Part shown: one piece after another, positions 21,054-28,287 of the stretch | How positions within the stretch are numbered: the stretch's first letter is position 1 | How the letters are laid out: each line of letters begins with the position of its first letter | Origin: Patescibacteria group bacterium | GTDB lineage: Bacteria; Patescibacteriota; UBA1384; CAILIB01 | DNA length: 31,731 bases | Direction of reading: 5' to 3' | Assembly (NCBI GenBank): GCA_022842085.1 | Contig: JALHQF010000003.1 | Location: 1-31,731, forward strand | Translations under genes and position numbers: made by a program | Notes under the pieces: model-generated | What the model saw: the letters and a program-made list of their open reading frames with translations, nothing else | What the model was told of the DNA's origin: nothing | The model's database searches: none

Positions 21054-21148
21054 GATCGAGCGTCAAAACCCTCTGCTCCAGTCAACCTGCGCTCGTGTCT
21101 GAGACAACGGAGAACCCTGGGGGCCTTCGGGCCCCCCTTTTCTTTTTG
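21054..21148 (+). ncRNA. Small RNA candidate upstream of the ABC exporter (about 95 nt)
   Basis: With the 6-nt rule the RNA starts GATCGAG at 21054. CGAGCG/CGCTCG close a large loop that contains CCCTCTGCTCC (21069-21079). A short TGTC-TGA-GACA hairpin and a strong terminator follow. No start codon lies at the expected position and no ORF of note is contained. The 5' heptamer, C-rich loop and terminator design recur in the RNA at 23093. It might instead be the untranslated 3' trail of the G5/RlpA gene ending at a terminator. Confidence 0.5.
21119..21148 (+). terminator. Strong rho-independent terminator before the ABC exporter
   Basis: GGGGGCC (21119-21125), loop TTCG, GGCCCCC (21130-21136), then C, TTTT, C and TTTTT. 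Confidence 0.92.
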
Positions 21149-21183
21149 CTCATTAGGTACGGGCATCTTACCTCCCACTCTGG

Positions 21184-21189
21184 TACTAT
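21184..21189 (+). promoter_or_regulatory. -10 box of the ABC exporter operon (leaderless type)
   Basis: TACTAT followed by 6 nt (GAGGAG) and GTG at 21196. GAGGAG looks like a Shine-Dalgarno site, but it directly abuts the start codon and would be upstream of the RNA start. Confidence 0.55.
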
Positions 21190-21195
21190 GAGGAG

Positions 21196-21852
21196 GTGAT
21201 TAGCCTGCGAAACGTCAGCAAAACCTACCGCACTGGTGCCGAAGAGGTATCGGTGCTTCGAGGTGTAAGTCTCGAAATCGCAGATGGGGAAATGGTTGCC
21301 ATCATGGGTCCAAGTGGCTCGGGAAAGAGTACGCTCATGAACCTCATTGGCCTGCTCGATCGACCTACTTCAGGGAAGCTCTCACTAGCTGGCACTGAGG
21401 TTTCCCTCGCGATGTCTGATCGCGTTTTGGCAAGGCTGCGGGCTGAGACCATCGGCTTTGTGTTTCAGTCGTTTCAGCTCTTGCCGCGTAGTTCGGCGCT
21501 TGCCAACGTGCTTACGCCTGCGCAGTACCATCCGCGCCCAGGGAGTAAGGAGCGTGCGGTACAGCTCCTTGAGCGCCTGGGGCTCGGTAAGCGGCTCCAC
21601 CACTTGCCAGCTGAGCTTTCTGGCGGCGAGAAGCAGCGAGTGGCTATTGCCAGGGCACTCTTCAACGATCCCAAGCTCATTTTGGCCGATGAGCCAACGG
21701 GGAACCTCGATAGCCGTTCGGGGTCAGGGGTTCTCGATGTGCTCAGCGAGCTCCATAACGAGGGGAAGACGGTTGTGGTTATCACGCACGATCAAGCAGT
21801 TGCCGATCGCTGCCAACGCACGATTCACCTTAAAGACGGGGAGTTGGTATGA
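21196..21852 (+). CDS. MacB/LolD-type ABC transporter ATP-binding protein
   Basis: A 218-aa ATPase. Walker A is GPSGSGKST (about 38-46), the Q-loop is in FVFQSFQLLPRSSALANVL, the signature is LSGGEKQRVAIARAL (about 141-155), Walker B with the catalytic Glu is LILADEPTGNLDS, and the H-loop is VVITHD. It pairs with the permease that starts 4 nt before its stop (ATGA). The MacB/LolD family moves substrates such as lipoproteins, peptides or antibiotics at the outer face of the inner membrane. No periplasmic adaptor gene is adjacent, so the MacA part is missing or elsewhere. Confidence 0.95.
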   Translation: MISLRNVSKTYRTGAEEVSVLRGVSLEIADGEMVAIMGPSGSGKSTLMNLIGLLDRPTSGKLSLAGTEVSLAMSDRVLARLRAETIGFVFQSFQLLPRSSALANVLTPAQYHPRPGSKERAVQLLERLGLGKRLHHLPAELSGGEKQRVAIARALFNDPKLILADEPTGNLDSRSGSGVLDVLSELHNEGKTVVVITHDQAVADRCQRTIHLKDGELV

Positions 21853-23054
21853 AAAACGTCTCCACAGCACTCACCAGTATCTGGGCGAATAAGGGGCGCA
21901 GTGTGCTTACGGTACTTGGAGTAGTGATTGGTGTGAGTGCCGTTACCACGCTTACGGCACTGGGGCAGGGTCTCCAGGCCGATGTCTCAAAGCTCGTGCA
22001 GGGATTTGGTACCAACATCCTCACCGTGGTTTCGGGGAAGATTGACCCATCATCAAGTGGGGGTAACCAGGCAAACTTCCTCGCCGGAACCGTGCTCACC
22101 GAAGCAGATGTCGTGGCCCTCCGGGCGCTGCCAGAGTTGGAGTACGTGGTGCCAGCGTCAGTTGTGCCGGGTGAGCTTACCGCTGGTTCTAACGTTGCAA
22201 CACCAACCTTACTTGGTGTAGAGCCAGAGTTCTTCCAGGCGGTGGATGTGCTTGATCTCACCCTCGGCCGTGTATTCACCGAGAGCTCAACAGACGAGAT
22301 GGTGCTCGCCAAGCCAATTGCTGAAACGCTTTTTGGCACTGCAGAAGCGGCGCTTAACCAGCAGGTCAGTCTCGGCACCAAGTTTACCTATACGGTAGTT
22401 GGGGTGGCAGAGAGTGGGGAGGGAAGTAGCAGCGTGTTTGGTGACCAGTTTAGCAGCCTCGGCCTTATGAGCTTTCAGGCTGCCGAGGTGGTAAACGAGC
22501 GGGTAACGATCTTTCGCATCTTCCTTAAGGCCGAGGGTGGCGCTGACCAGGCTGCTGCTGCCAGGGATGCGGCGAGGGCAGCACTCCTCGAGAGCCATAA
22601 CGGTGTCGAAGATTTTACCGTACTCACACAGGAAGACTTACTCGACCTCTTCAACCAGTTTCTGAGCCTTGCTACCGCAATGGTGTCAGCGATTGCTGGT
22701 ATTAGCCTGCTCGTCGGTGGAATCGGCATCATGAACATCATGCTGGTAACGGTTACCGAGCGAACCCGTGAGATTGGCCTGCGCAAGGCACTTGGTGCTA
22801 CCAGGGCACAGATTGCCTGGCAGTTTCTCACTGAGGCAGTGGTGGTAACACTCATCGGTGGAGTAATCGGCATCCTCATCTCGGTGCTGGTTGGACTGGT
22901 GGTTGCTGCGCAGACCCCGCTTACTCCAGTGCTCTCCCTCTCGGTGGTTGGGGTTGCTCTTGGTGTGTCTGTGGCAGAAGGGCTGTTGTTTGGCGTGTGG
23001 CCTGCTTTGCGGGCAGCTCGTAAAGACCCAATCGAAGCGTTGCGGTACGAGTAG
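21849..23054 (+). CDS. MacB-type ABC transporter permease
   Basis: A 401-aa permease of the MacB/FtsX superfamily. It has one N-terminal transmembrane segment (about 16-38, GRSVLTVLGVVIGVSAVTTL), a large extracytoplasmic MacB_PCD-type domain (about 40-265) and three C-terminal segments (about 272-300, 325-352, 363-388). The conserved cytoplasmic loop TERTREIGLRKALGATRAQI lies between the second and third segments. The end is RKDPIEALRYE, the usual terminus. It is translationally coupled to the ATPase. The order and overlap indicate a two-component exporter; the substrate is unknown. Confidence 0.94.
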   Translation: MKNVSTALTSIWANKGRSVLTVLGVVIGVSAVTTLTALGQGLQADVSKLVQGFGTNILTVVSGKIDPSSSGGNQANFLAGTVLTEADVVALRALPELEYVVPASVVPGELTAGSNVATPTLLGVEPEFFQAVDVLDLTLGRVFTESSTDEMVLAKPIAETLFGTAEAALNQQVSLGTKFTYTVVGVAESGEGSSSVFGDQFSSLGLMSFQAAEVVNERVTIFRIFLKAEGGADQAAAARDAARAALLESHNGVEDFTVLTQEDLLDLFNQFLSLATAMVSAIAGISLLVGGIGIMNIMLVTVTERTREIGLRKALGATRAQIAWQFLTEAVVVTLIGGVIGILISVLVGLVVAAQTPLTPVLSLSVVGVALGVSVAEGLLFGVWPALRAARKDPIEALRYE

Positions 23055-23057
23055 GTC

Positions 23058-23086
23058 TTGCGTTGCGTTGTGCAAAGGCGTACACC
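23058..23086 (+). promoter_or_regulatory. Promoter of small RNA candidate downstream of the ABC exporter
   Basis: TTGCGT (23058-23063), 17-nt spacer, TACACC (23081-23086, last base off consensus), then 6 nt to GATCGAG at 23093. Confidence 0.5.
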
Positions 23087-23092
23087 AGTAGG

Positions 23093-23224
23093 GATCGAGA
23101 AACGAACCTTACGGGCAGCCTGTATCCTCCTCTCCCAATCGCCACGCAACACGCAAAGGCTGCCCACGACTTTCCCCTTGAGCGAGTAACGTGCAACACG
23201 GGGGCCTGCGGGCCCCCTTTTTTT
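23093..23224 (+). ncRNA. Small RNA candidate downstream of the ABC exporter (about 132 nt)
   Basis: The predicted 5' end is GATCGAG at 23093, the same heptamer as the RNA at 21054. A perfect stem GGGCAGCC/GGCTGCCC (23113-23120 with 23158-23165) presents a large loop containing CCTCCTCTCCC (23126-23136), complementary to purine-rich Shine-Dalgarno sequences. A single-stranded stretch and a strong terminator follow. No convincing ORF is contained; frames open across the region have no start spacing or codon signal. The next gene's -35 box starts two nucleotides after the T tract. Confidence 0.6.
23200..23224 (+). terminator. Rho-independent terminator of the small RNA
   Basis: GGGGGCC (23200-23206), loop TGCG, GGCCCCC (23211-23217), seven T. 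Confidence 0.93.
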
Positions 23225-23225
23225 G

Positions 23226-23254
23226 TTGACAGGGTTCAACACACCCCGCACACT
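23226..23254 (+). promoter_or_regulatory. Promoter of the TrmB-like gene
   Basis: TTGACA (23226-23231, perfect), 17-nt spacer, CACACT (23249-23254), exactly 6 nt to ATG at 23261. It shows that a C at the first -10 position is tolerated. Confidence 0.75.
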
Positions 23255-23260
23255 AGGGGT

Positions 23261-23587
23261 ATGTTTGTTGCCGATCTTGAGCGCTGTGGTCTCACCGATA
23301 AAGAGGCTAAGCTCTACCTCACCTCACTGCGTATGGGGCCAGTCACCATGCAAGATCTCGCCGCGGGCGCAAAGGTAGATCGAGGCACTGCCTACTACGC
23401 GGTAAAAACGCTTACGACGAAGGGGCTGTTTAAGAAGGAGGGGGGCGCACACCCACGTTTTGGTGTTACCCATCCCGAATCGCTGATGGCGCTGGTAACC
23501 GCGGCTAAAGCTGAGGCAGATGCGCAGCACCAGGCGGTTCGAGCCGTATACGACGACCTTACAGCGCTCTTTGAGGCTACCTGCTAG
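23261..23587 (+). CDS. TrmB-like winged-helix DNA-binding protein
   Basis: A 108-aa protein. Residues 1-75 form a TrmB-type helix-turn-helix: LERCGLTDKEAKLYLTSLRMGPVTMQDLAAGAKVDRGTAYYAVKTL (split here only by description), with a wing at GLFKKEGGAHPRFGVTHPESLM. The remaining helix (about 76-105) probably dimerises. No sugar-binding effector domain is present, so it is a minimal version. The frame is open far upstream, but the ATG at 23261 fits the promoter. It may regulate the ABC exporter or the RNA just upstream; ksgA follows after 9 nt. Confidence 0.78.
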   Translation: MFVADLERCGLTDKEAKLYLTSLRMGPVTMQDLAAGAKVDRGTAYYAVKTLTTKGLFKKEGGAHPRFGVTHPESLMALVTAAKAEADAQHQAVRAVYDDLTALFEATC

Positions 23588-23590
23588 AGT
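23585..23590 (+). promoter_or_regulatory. -10 box of ksgA overlapping a stop codon
   Basis: TAGAGT includes the TAG stop of the TrmB-like gene and lies 6 nt before GTG at 23597. Confidence 0.5.
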
Positions 23591-23596
23591 TCCGGT

Positions 23597-24361
23597 GTGA
23601 TTCCCCACGCCAATACCAACCTAGGGCAACACTACCTGGTAGATCAGCGGGTTCTGGCAGCTATCCTTGAGGTGGCAGCGGTGCGGCCTGGTGAAACCAT
23701 CGTTGAGGTTGGCCCAGGACCGGGAGTGCTCACCGATAGGCTCCTAGAAGCGGGGGCAGATCTTCACGCTTTTGAGCTTGATGAGCGCTTCGTACCTGCG
23801 CTGCGGGAAAAGCCGCTACAGCTGCACGTAGGCGATGCGGTGCGGCTGCTACCAGAGGTGCTGCCAACACTTGGGCAGTACGCGGTAGTTGCCAACTTGC
23901 CGTACCAGGTAACCACGTCCCTCATGCGCGTGTTCCTAGAAGAAGGGCCGCGCCCAAGCCGCATCGTGGTGCTTATCCAGTACGAGGTTGCAGCTCGTCT
24001 TGCTGCTCAGCCTGGAGCGCGAGAGCGGGGCTACCTCTCGGTGCTCGTGCAGAGCTTTGGAGAAGTTCGGCTCGTGGCTAAGGTGCCGCCTACAGCGTTT
24101 GATCCGCCACCAGCTGTGCAGTCTGCCGTGTTTACGCTTACCTGCACACGTAGTGGATTAGAGCCAAGGCTGCGCCGGTTTGTGAGGGCGGGCTTTGGTA
24201 GCCCACGCAAACAAGTGAAAAACGTCATCGCGGGATTTACCGGGCGATCACTTGAAGAGGTGGCCGGGGCACTCGCAGGCGTTCATGCGAGGGTAGACGC
24301 TCGCGCCTCCGATCTCACAGAAGATCAGTGGCGTCAGCTTGCTGAGCGGCTTTCCGATTGA
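23597..24361 (+). CDS. ksgA: 16S rRNA dimethyladenosine transferase KsgA/RsmA
   Basis: A 254-aa SAM-dependent methyltransferase that dimethylates two adjacent adenines near the 3' end of 16S rRNA. NLGQHYLVD (about 6-14, usually GQ-F/N-L-x-D) is the family start. Motif I is VEVGPGPGVLT, the acidic end of strand 2 is FELDE, motif IV is VANLPYQVTT, and KVPPTAFDPPPAVQSAV is the family-specific post-motif. The length is normal. The start GTG is 6 nt after TAGAGT. The 3' end overlaps the convergent repeat-protein gene by 47 nt. Confidence 0.95.
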   Translation: MIPHANTNLGQHYLVDQRVLAAILEVAAVRPGETIVEVGPGPGVLTDRLLEAGADLHAFELDERFVPALREKPLQLHVGDAVRLLPEVLPTLGQYAVVANLPYQVTTSLMRVFLEEGPRPSRIVVLIQYEVAARLAAQPGARERGYLSVLVQSFGEVRLVAKVPPTAFDPPPAVQSAVFTLTCTRSGLEPRLRRFVRAGFGSPRKQVKNVIAGFTGRSLEEVAGALAGVHARVDARASDLTEDQWRQLAERLSD

Positions 24362-24827
24362 GTGCATCGTGGCGAGGGCGCCAGAGCACCGATTCGTTGA
24401 GGCGGACGAGTAGGTCGTACCCATAGGGAGAGCCTTCTCGATTGCCGTGGGCTTCGATCTGCGAGAGAACGTAGGCCTGGGCGGCATCTACCTCTTCGCG
24501 CGGCAAGCTATTCAGCATCTGAAACACCGCTCGGCGACTACCTTCCGTCAGGGCAATGCGGGCGAGGATTCGATCGGCAGCGTCTTTGCCTGCCGTCTCT
24601 GGTTGTGGCTCTGCTTCAGCTTTCTCTTGGATAAAGGGTCGAGCGTCGATAACGTTTGCTTCTTCTCGAGCAAGTCGCTCGAGAATTGCAGGGCGAATGT
24701 CTATGGTGCGCGCTTCTTCTTTAGCTCTCTGCTGAAGAAAGGGCTGAGCGTCGATGACATGCGCTGTTGATGCGGATACTGCTTCCTCAGGAGCGGTGAG
24801 ATCGAGGCTACCTTCAAATGTGCTCAT
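24315..24827 (-). CDS. Unknown protein with three 18-residue tandem repeats
   Basis: A 170-aa acidic protein from the ATG at 24827. Residues about 24-77 hold three 18-aa units of the form (V/T)IDxxPxIxxxAxEEAxx (IDAQPFLQQRAKEEA, IDIRPAILERLAREEA, IDARPFIQEKAEAEP). A more ordered helical part follows (about 85-150: KDAADRILARIALTEGSRR, LNSLPREEVDAAQAYVLSQIE). No catalytic motif, signal peptide or membrane segment is visible. The start is set by TACGCT 6 nt upstream; the frame open to 25025 runs through the rsmI gene and is rejected. The 3' end overlaps ksgA by 47 nt. Confidence 0.68.
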   Translation of the reverse strand: MSTFEGSLDLTAPEEAVSASTAHVIDAQPFLQQRAKEEARTIDIRPAILERLAREEANVIDARPFIQEKAEAEPQPETAGKDAADRILARIALTEGSRRAVFQMLNSLPREEVDAAQAYVLSQIEAHGNREGSPYGYDLLVRLNESVLWRPRHDALNRKAAQQADATDLL

Positions 24828-24833
24828 ATCCCT

Positions 24834-24839
24834 AGCGTA
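24834..24839 (-). promoter_or_regulatory. -10 box of the repeat-protein gene (leaderless type)
   Basis: Minus strand TACGCT followed by 6 nt (AGGGAT) and ATG at 24827. Confidence 0.5.
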
Positions 24840-24855
24840 GCATGCACAAAGGCAG

Positions 24856-24861
24856 TAGGGT
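24856..24861 (+). promoter_or_regulatory. -10 box of rsmI (leaderless type)
   Basis: TAGGGT followed by 6 nt and ATG at 24868; divergent from the repeat-protein gene. Confidence 0.5.
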
Positions 24862-24867
24862 GCAGGC

Positions 24868-25551
24868 ATGGGCAGGCTCTTCGTTGTAGCTACACCGCTG
24901 GGAAACCTCAGTGACCTCTCTCCTCGGGCTCGGGAGGTGCTTGGGCGAGTTTCGTGCGTGTACGCCGAGGATACGCGGGTAACGCTCAAGCTCCTCGCAG
25001 CCCTTGGACTGCGAGCTTCCTGCAAGAGCTACCGCGAAGCGCTACCACCGATCAAGCGTCAAGCGATTGAGCGCGAGGTTGTGGCTCGTCTCGAGGCAGG
25101 TGAAGACCTTGCCTACTGCTCTGACGCCGGAACGCCAGGCGTTTCCGATCCTGGTGACATGCTCGTGGCAGCCGTGCGGGCAGCGGGTTACTCGGTGGTG
25201 CCAGTCGTTGGTCCCTCCGCGCTCGCGGCGCTGCTCTCGGTGGCGGGAGTGGGTGTGCAACGGCCGTGGTTTGCGGGCTTTCCACCGCACGCAAAGGGGC
25301 GAGAGACGTTTCTGCGCCGCTGCCATGAGCTTCTGCAGGATGGGCTAGTAGACGGAGTGGTGCTCTTTGAGGCGCCAACAAGGGTGCGTAAGCTGCTGCA
25401 GGTGGTGGCAAGCTGGGCTGGTGCACAGGTAGTGCTTGGGCGCGAGCTTACGAAGGTGCACGAGGAGGTCTTAGTGGGATCGCCACGTGACGTACTGGAG
25501 CGTCTCGCCGAGGTGCCAAAGGGGGAGTGTGTGCTGCTAGTGCGGTTATAG
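24868..25551 (+). CDS. rsmI: 16S rRNA 2'-O-ribose C1402 methyltransferase RsmI
   Basis: A 227-aa tetrapyrrole-methylase-fold enzyme that methylates the ribose of C1402 in 16S rRNA. Family blocks are LFVVATPLGNLSDLSPRA (3-20), VYAEDTRVTLKLL, SDAGTPGVSDPGDMLV (about 88-103) and VVGPSALAALLSVAG (about 113-127), ending with the APTRVRKLLQVV and GRELTKVHEEV segments. It is slightly shorter than E. coli RsmI because the C-terminal extension is missing. It lies close to ksgA, another 16S methyltransferase. The ATG is 6 nt after TAGGGT. Confidence 0.95.
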   Translation: MGRLFVVATPLGNLSDLSPRAREVLGRVSCVYAEDTRVTLKLLAALGLRASCKSYREALPPIKRQAIEREVVARLEAGEDLAYCSDAGTPGVSDPGDMLVAAVRAAGYSVVPVVGPSALAALLSVAGVGVQRPWFAGFPPHAKGRETFLRRCHELLQDGLVDGVVLFEAPTRVRKLLQVVASWAGAQVVLGRELTKVHEEVLVGSPRDVLERLAEVPKGECVLLVRL

Positions 25552-25553
25552 CG

Positions 25554-25577
25554 AAAGCGCCCCCTAGTTGGGGGCGC
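25554..25577. terminator. Bidirectional terminator hairpin containing a stop codon
   Basis: GCGCCCCC (25557-25564), loop TAGTT, GGGGGCGC (25570-25577). On the minus strand a TTT follows. The hairpin covers the last codons and stop of the deoxyribosyltransferase-like gene and lies 5 nt after the rsmI stop. Confidence 0.8.
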
Positions 25578-25956
25578 AGAGCTTGAGGATAGCCTCATAG
25601 GCTCCCTCGAATGTGTCTGCCCGGTGTACCCAGGCAGAATGGCAAAGTGTGCGCATTGCATCGGCAACAGGTCCAACCATCACGACCGGTTTTCTTCGAG
25701 ACCAAACCGCGCCGACTTCCGCCATTGCCCCTCGGAGGACATCTCCCTCACGTGAGTAGAGTAGGAGCGCATCTGCTTTCTCGAGATCGGGAAGGATCAT
25801 GCTGTCCCAGAGCTTAAGGCACGCGAAGGGGTCGGTGTCATCAAGGGGGCCGAGGGTGTGCCAGCGAGAGCAAATCACAAGCTGTGGACACAGGTTTGCG
25901 TGAGGGAGCCACTCCGGAACAGCAGAGACTTTTGAAGCAATGTAAAGGTTCACCAT
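25564..25956 (-). CDS. Nucleoside 2-deoxyribosyltransferase-like protein
   Basis: A 130-aa protein from the ATG at 25956. It has the family opening VNLYIASK (compare iYLAGP), a middle SMILPDLEKADALLLYSREGD (Asp and Tyr-type segment), and the signature RGAMAEVGAVWSRRKPVVMVG, where the Glu is the usual nucleophile of N-deoxyribosyltransferases. The length is a little short. It may act in nucleoside salvage or nucleotide hygiene; exact substrate unknown. The start is 9 nt after CATGGT on the minus strand, divergent from metG. The end is inside the terminator hairpin. Confidence 0.7.
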   Translation of the reverse strand: MVNLYIASKVSAVPEWLPHANLCPQLVICSRWHTLGPLDDTDPFACLKLWDSMILPDLEKADALLLYSREGDVLRGAMAEVGAVWSRRKPVVMVGPVADAMRTLCHSAWVHRADTFEGAYEAILKLCAPN

Positions 25957-25965
25957 GATGTGCAA

Positions 25966-25971
25966 ACCATG
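25966..25971 (-). promoter_or_regulatory. -10-like box of the deoxyribosyltransferase-like gene
   Basis: Minus strand CATGGT, 9 nt before ATG at 25956; first base off consensus. Confidence 0.35.
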
Positions 25972-26005
25972 GCAGTTCGTGCTTCTGGGTGCAAGCGCAA
26001 CCTGC

Positions 26006-26011
26006 TACCCT
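26006..26011 (+). promoter_or_regulatory. -10 box of the metG operon (leaderless type)
   Basis: TACCCT followed by 6 nt and GTG at 26018. It decides the metG start over the longer open frame from 25955. Confidence 0.6.
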
Positions 26012-26017
26012 ACACCC

Positions 26018-27547
26018 GTGACTATCACGACCTCTATCTTGTACCCCTCCGGTACCCCACACCTGGGCCACGCTTTGGAGCTGGTGCAGGCAGACGTCTT
26101 GGCTCGCTACCAGCGAGGCTTGGGGGCTTCGGTGTACTTTCAGACGGGCCTCGACGAGCATGGACTTAAGATTGCCCGTAAGGCCGAAGAGCAGGGTCTG
26201 CGGCCACGAGACTACGTTGCGCAGCAGCTTCAGCTCTTTACCGCGCTCGTAGAGGGGCTTGCGGTGAGTGCCGATCGGTTTATCCGCACATCGGCTGATC
26301 AGGACCACGCTCAGATGGTGGAAGCCTTCTGGAATGCCTGCCTGGCCTCAGGCGACCTCGAGCAGCGCACCTACGCCGCCTGGTACGACGTCAAGCAGGA
26401 GGAGTTCTTGGGGCTGGTGGCTGATCACCCGGATGCGGTGGTTTTTGGCTTGCCCTCGGAGCAAATCGAGAGAATCGAGGAGACCAATTGGTTCTTTCGA
26501 GCGTCTCGCTACGAGCAGCAGGTCGTACGTGCGTTAGAGTCCGGAGAACTGAAGGTGTACCCAGACCACCGTGCCAAGGAGCTGCTGCAGTTCGTACGCG
26601 AGAAAGGCCTGCAGGATGTCTCCATCTCTCGCTCGCGTGAGCGGCTGAGCTGGGGTCTCCCTGTGCCAGGAGACGACACTCAGGTGCTCTACGTCTGGTT
26701 TGATGCGCTCATCAACTATCTCAGTGGCACGGCTTCTGTGGGAGGTGGCCGCATTGTTGTCAGTGAACGTTGGCCGGCAACCCTGCACATTGTGGGTAAG
26801 GATATCGCCCGATTCCACGGTCTCCTGTGGCCAGCCATGCTGCTGTCTGCCGGTCTGCCGCTGCCAAAGGCACTCATGGTACACGGGCACGTTCGCTCAG
26901 GCGGAGTGGCCATGAGTAAGTCGCTTGGTACGGGGGTTGATCCACTCGCGTTTACCCAGCAGTACGGGAGCGACGGGGTGCGCTGGTTTCTCACTTCGGC
27001 CATCCCAACGCTTGATGATGGCGACTTTACGGCAGAGCGTTTCCACGAGGTGTACGTAAGTGAGTGTGCGAATGGCCTTGGAAACCTGGCGCACCGTGTA
27101 GTGAGCATGACGAAGCGCTACGTCGGTGGTGTGGTGCCGCAGCCGCCAAGTTCGGGGCACGCTGAGCGGGCGGTAACCCTCGAGCACCTTTCCGGCTACA
27201 CGGCAGCCATGGGGGCGTATCGCCTCGATACAGCGGCGGAGCGCATCATGAGCCTCGTACGATTTGCAAACCAGCGGATTGATGAGTACCAGCCGTGGGT
27301 AATGGCCAAGGATGAGCATCGCACCGAAGAGCTTCACGGGTTCCTGTATGAGCTCTTAGAGATAGTGCGGATTGTGGGGGTAATGGCCGCACCGTTTGTG
27401 CCAAGCTACGGCTTGCGGGTAGCAGAGGCGTTCCCTGGTGTGCTTGGGGAAGACCGGCAAGGATCGGCGGCTTTGCGTTGGGGTGTGCTAGAGGCGGGTA
27501 TGCCGCTGGGGGAGGTGGGGGTGACGTTTGGGAGGGTTGAGCTGTGA
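26018..27547 (+). CDS. metG: Methionyl-tRNA synthetase
   Basis: A 509-aa class I synthetase that charges tRNA-Met. The start GTG at 26018 gives MTITTSILYPSGTPHLGHAL, with the HIGH motif HLGH at 15-18. TGLDEHGLKI and WFDALINYLSG are MetRS-specific; the KMSKS equivalent is AMSKSLG (298-304, first Lys replaced by Ala). The connective peptide (115-165) has no zinc-binding Cys clusters. The protein ends after the anticodon-binding helices, without the C-terminal EMAP-like tRNA-binding domain. It heads an operon with tatD, which overlaps its stop (GTGA). The longer frame from 25955 is rejected. Confidence 0.95.
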   Translation: MTITTSILYPSGTPHLGHALELVQADVLARYQRGLGASVYFQTGLDEHGLKIARKAEEQGLRPRDYVAQQLQLFTALVEGLAVSADRFIRTSADQDHAQMVEAFWNACLASGDLEQRTYAAWYDVKQEEFLGLVADHPDAVVFGLPSEQIERIEETNWFFRASRYEQQVVRALESGELKVYPDHRAKELLQFVREKGLQDVSISRSRERLSWGLPVPGDDTQVLYVWFDALINYLSGTASVGGGRIVVSERWPATLHIVGKDIARFHGLLWPAMLLSAGLPLPKALMVHGHVRSGGVAMSKSLGTGVDPLAFTQQYGSDGVRWFLTSAIPTLDDGDFTAERFHEVYVSECANGLGNLAHRVVSMTKRYVGGVVPQPPSSGHAERAVTLEHLSGYTAAMGAYRLDTAAERIMSLVRFANQRIDEYQPWVMAKDEHRTEELHGFLYELLEIVRIVGVMAAPFVPSYGLRVAEAFPGVLGEDRQGSAALRWGVLEAGMPLGEVGVTFGRVEL

Positions 27548-28287
27548 TTATTGACACCCACTGCCACCTCACGTACGCGCCACTCATCGAGGAAATCGAC
27601 CAGGTGCTAGAAGAAGCATCGAGGGTCGGAGTTACACGGATCATCGTACCGGGTACGACCGTCGAGAGTTCCCGTGACGCGGTCGCGCTCAGCAAGCGAT
27701 ACCCAGGCGTGGTATACGCCGCAGCTGGTATACATCCAGGCCATGCAGGCGAAGGAGACACGGGCCTAGAAGAACTCATTCCAGATTGCGTAGCGGTAGG
27801 AGAGGTTGGCCTCGACTTCTACGAGGGTGGAGTAGCTGAGGGGCAGTGCCAAATCCTCGACCGTCAACTCAAGCTTGCCGAGCGGTACGACAAGCCCGTA
27901 ATCATCCACAGTCGCGACTGCTTCTCGGAGCTCCACGCAGTGCTCTCTACGAGCTGGAAGCAGAAACCGGCGGTCATCCACTGCTTCACAGGCACGAGAG
28001 AAGAGGCGACGGCCTGGCTTGACCTTGGCTACCACATTTCGCTTACCGGTATCCTTACCTACAAGAACGCCGAAGCGCTGCGCGAGGTGGCGGCGTGGCT
28101 GCCGAAGGATCGCGTGATGGTTGAGACCGATGCGCCCTGGTTGGCACCTGTGCCGCACCGCGGGAAGAGCTGTCGACCATCGATGGTAACGGAAGTAGTG
28201 CGGGCCCTTGAGGGTCTGTGGGGTATGCCCTACGACGATGTGGCGGCCATCACTACGCGTAGTGCGGAGAGGTTTTTTCGGCTATGA
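27544..28287 (+). CDS. tatD: TatD-family metal-dependent hydrolase (DNase)
   Basis: A 247-aa TIM-barrel enzyme with two metal ions. The family motifs are all present: DTHCHL (4-9), AAAGIHPGHA, GEVGLDFY (about 86-93, Glu ligand), PVIIHSRD, AVIHCFTG (about 143-150) and VETDAPWLAP (Asp ligand). Related proteins are 3'-5' exonucleases and sometimes D-aminoacyl-tRNA deacylases. The GTG start overlaps the metG stop and GGGAGG lies about 8-13 nt upstream. Proximity to metG is common for this family. Confidence 0.94.
   Translation: MIIDTHCHLTYAPLIEEIDQVLEEASRVGVTRIIVPGTTVESSRDAVALSKRYPGVVYAAAGIHPGHAGEGDTGLEELIPDCVAVGEVGLDFYEGGVAEGQCQILDRQLKLAERYDKPVIIHSRDCFSELHAVLSTSWKQKPAVIHCFTGTREEATAWLDLGYHISLTGILTYKNAEALREVAAWLPKDRVMVETDAPWLAPVPHRGKSCRPSMVTEVVRALEGLWGMPYDDVAAITTRSAERFFRL

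Noticed and set aside
25955..26017. Extended metG start upstream of 26018
   Set aside because: The extra residues do not belong to the MetRS family start and would include the promoter.
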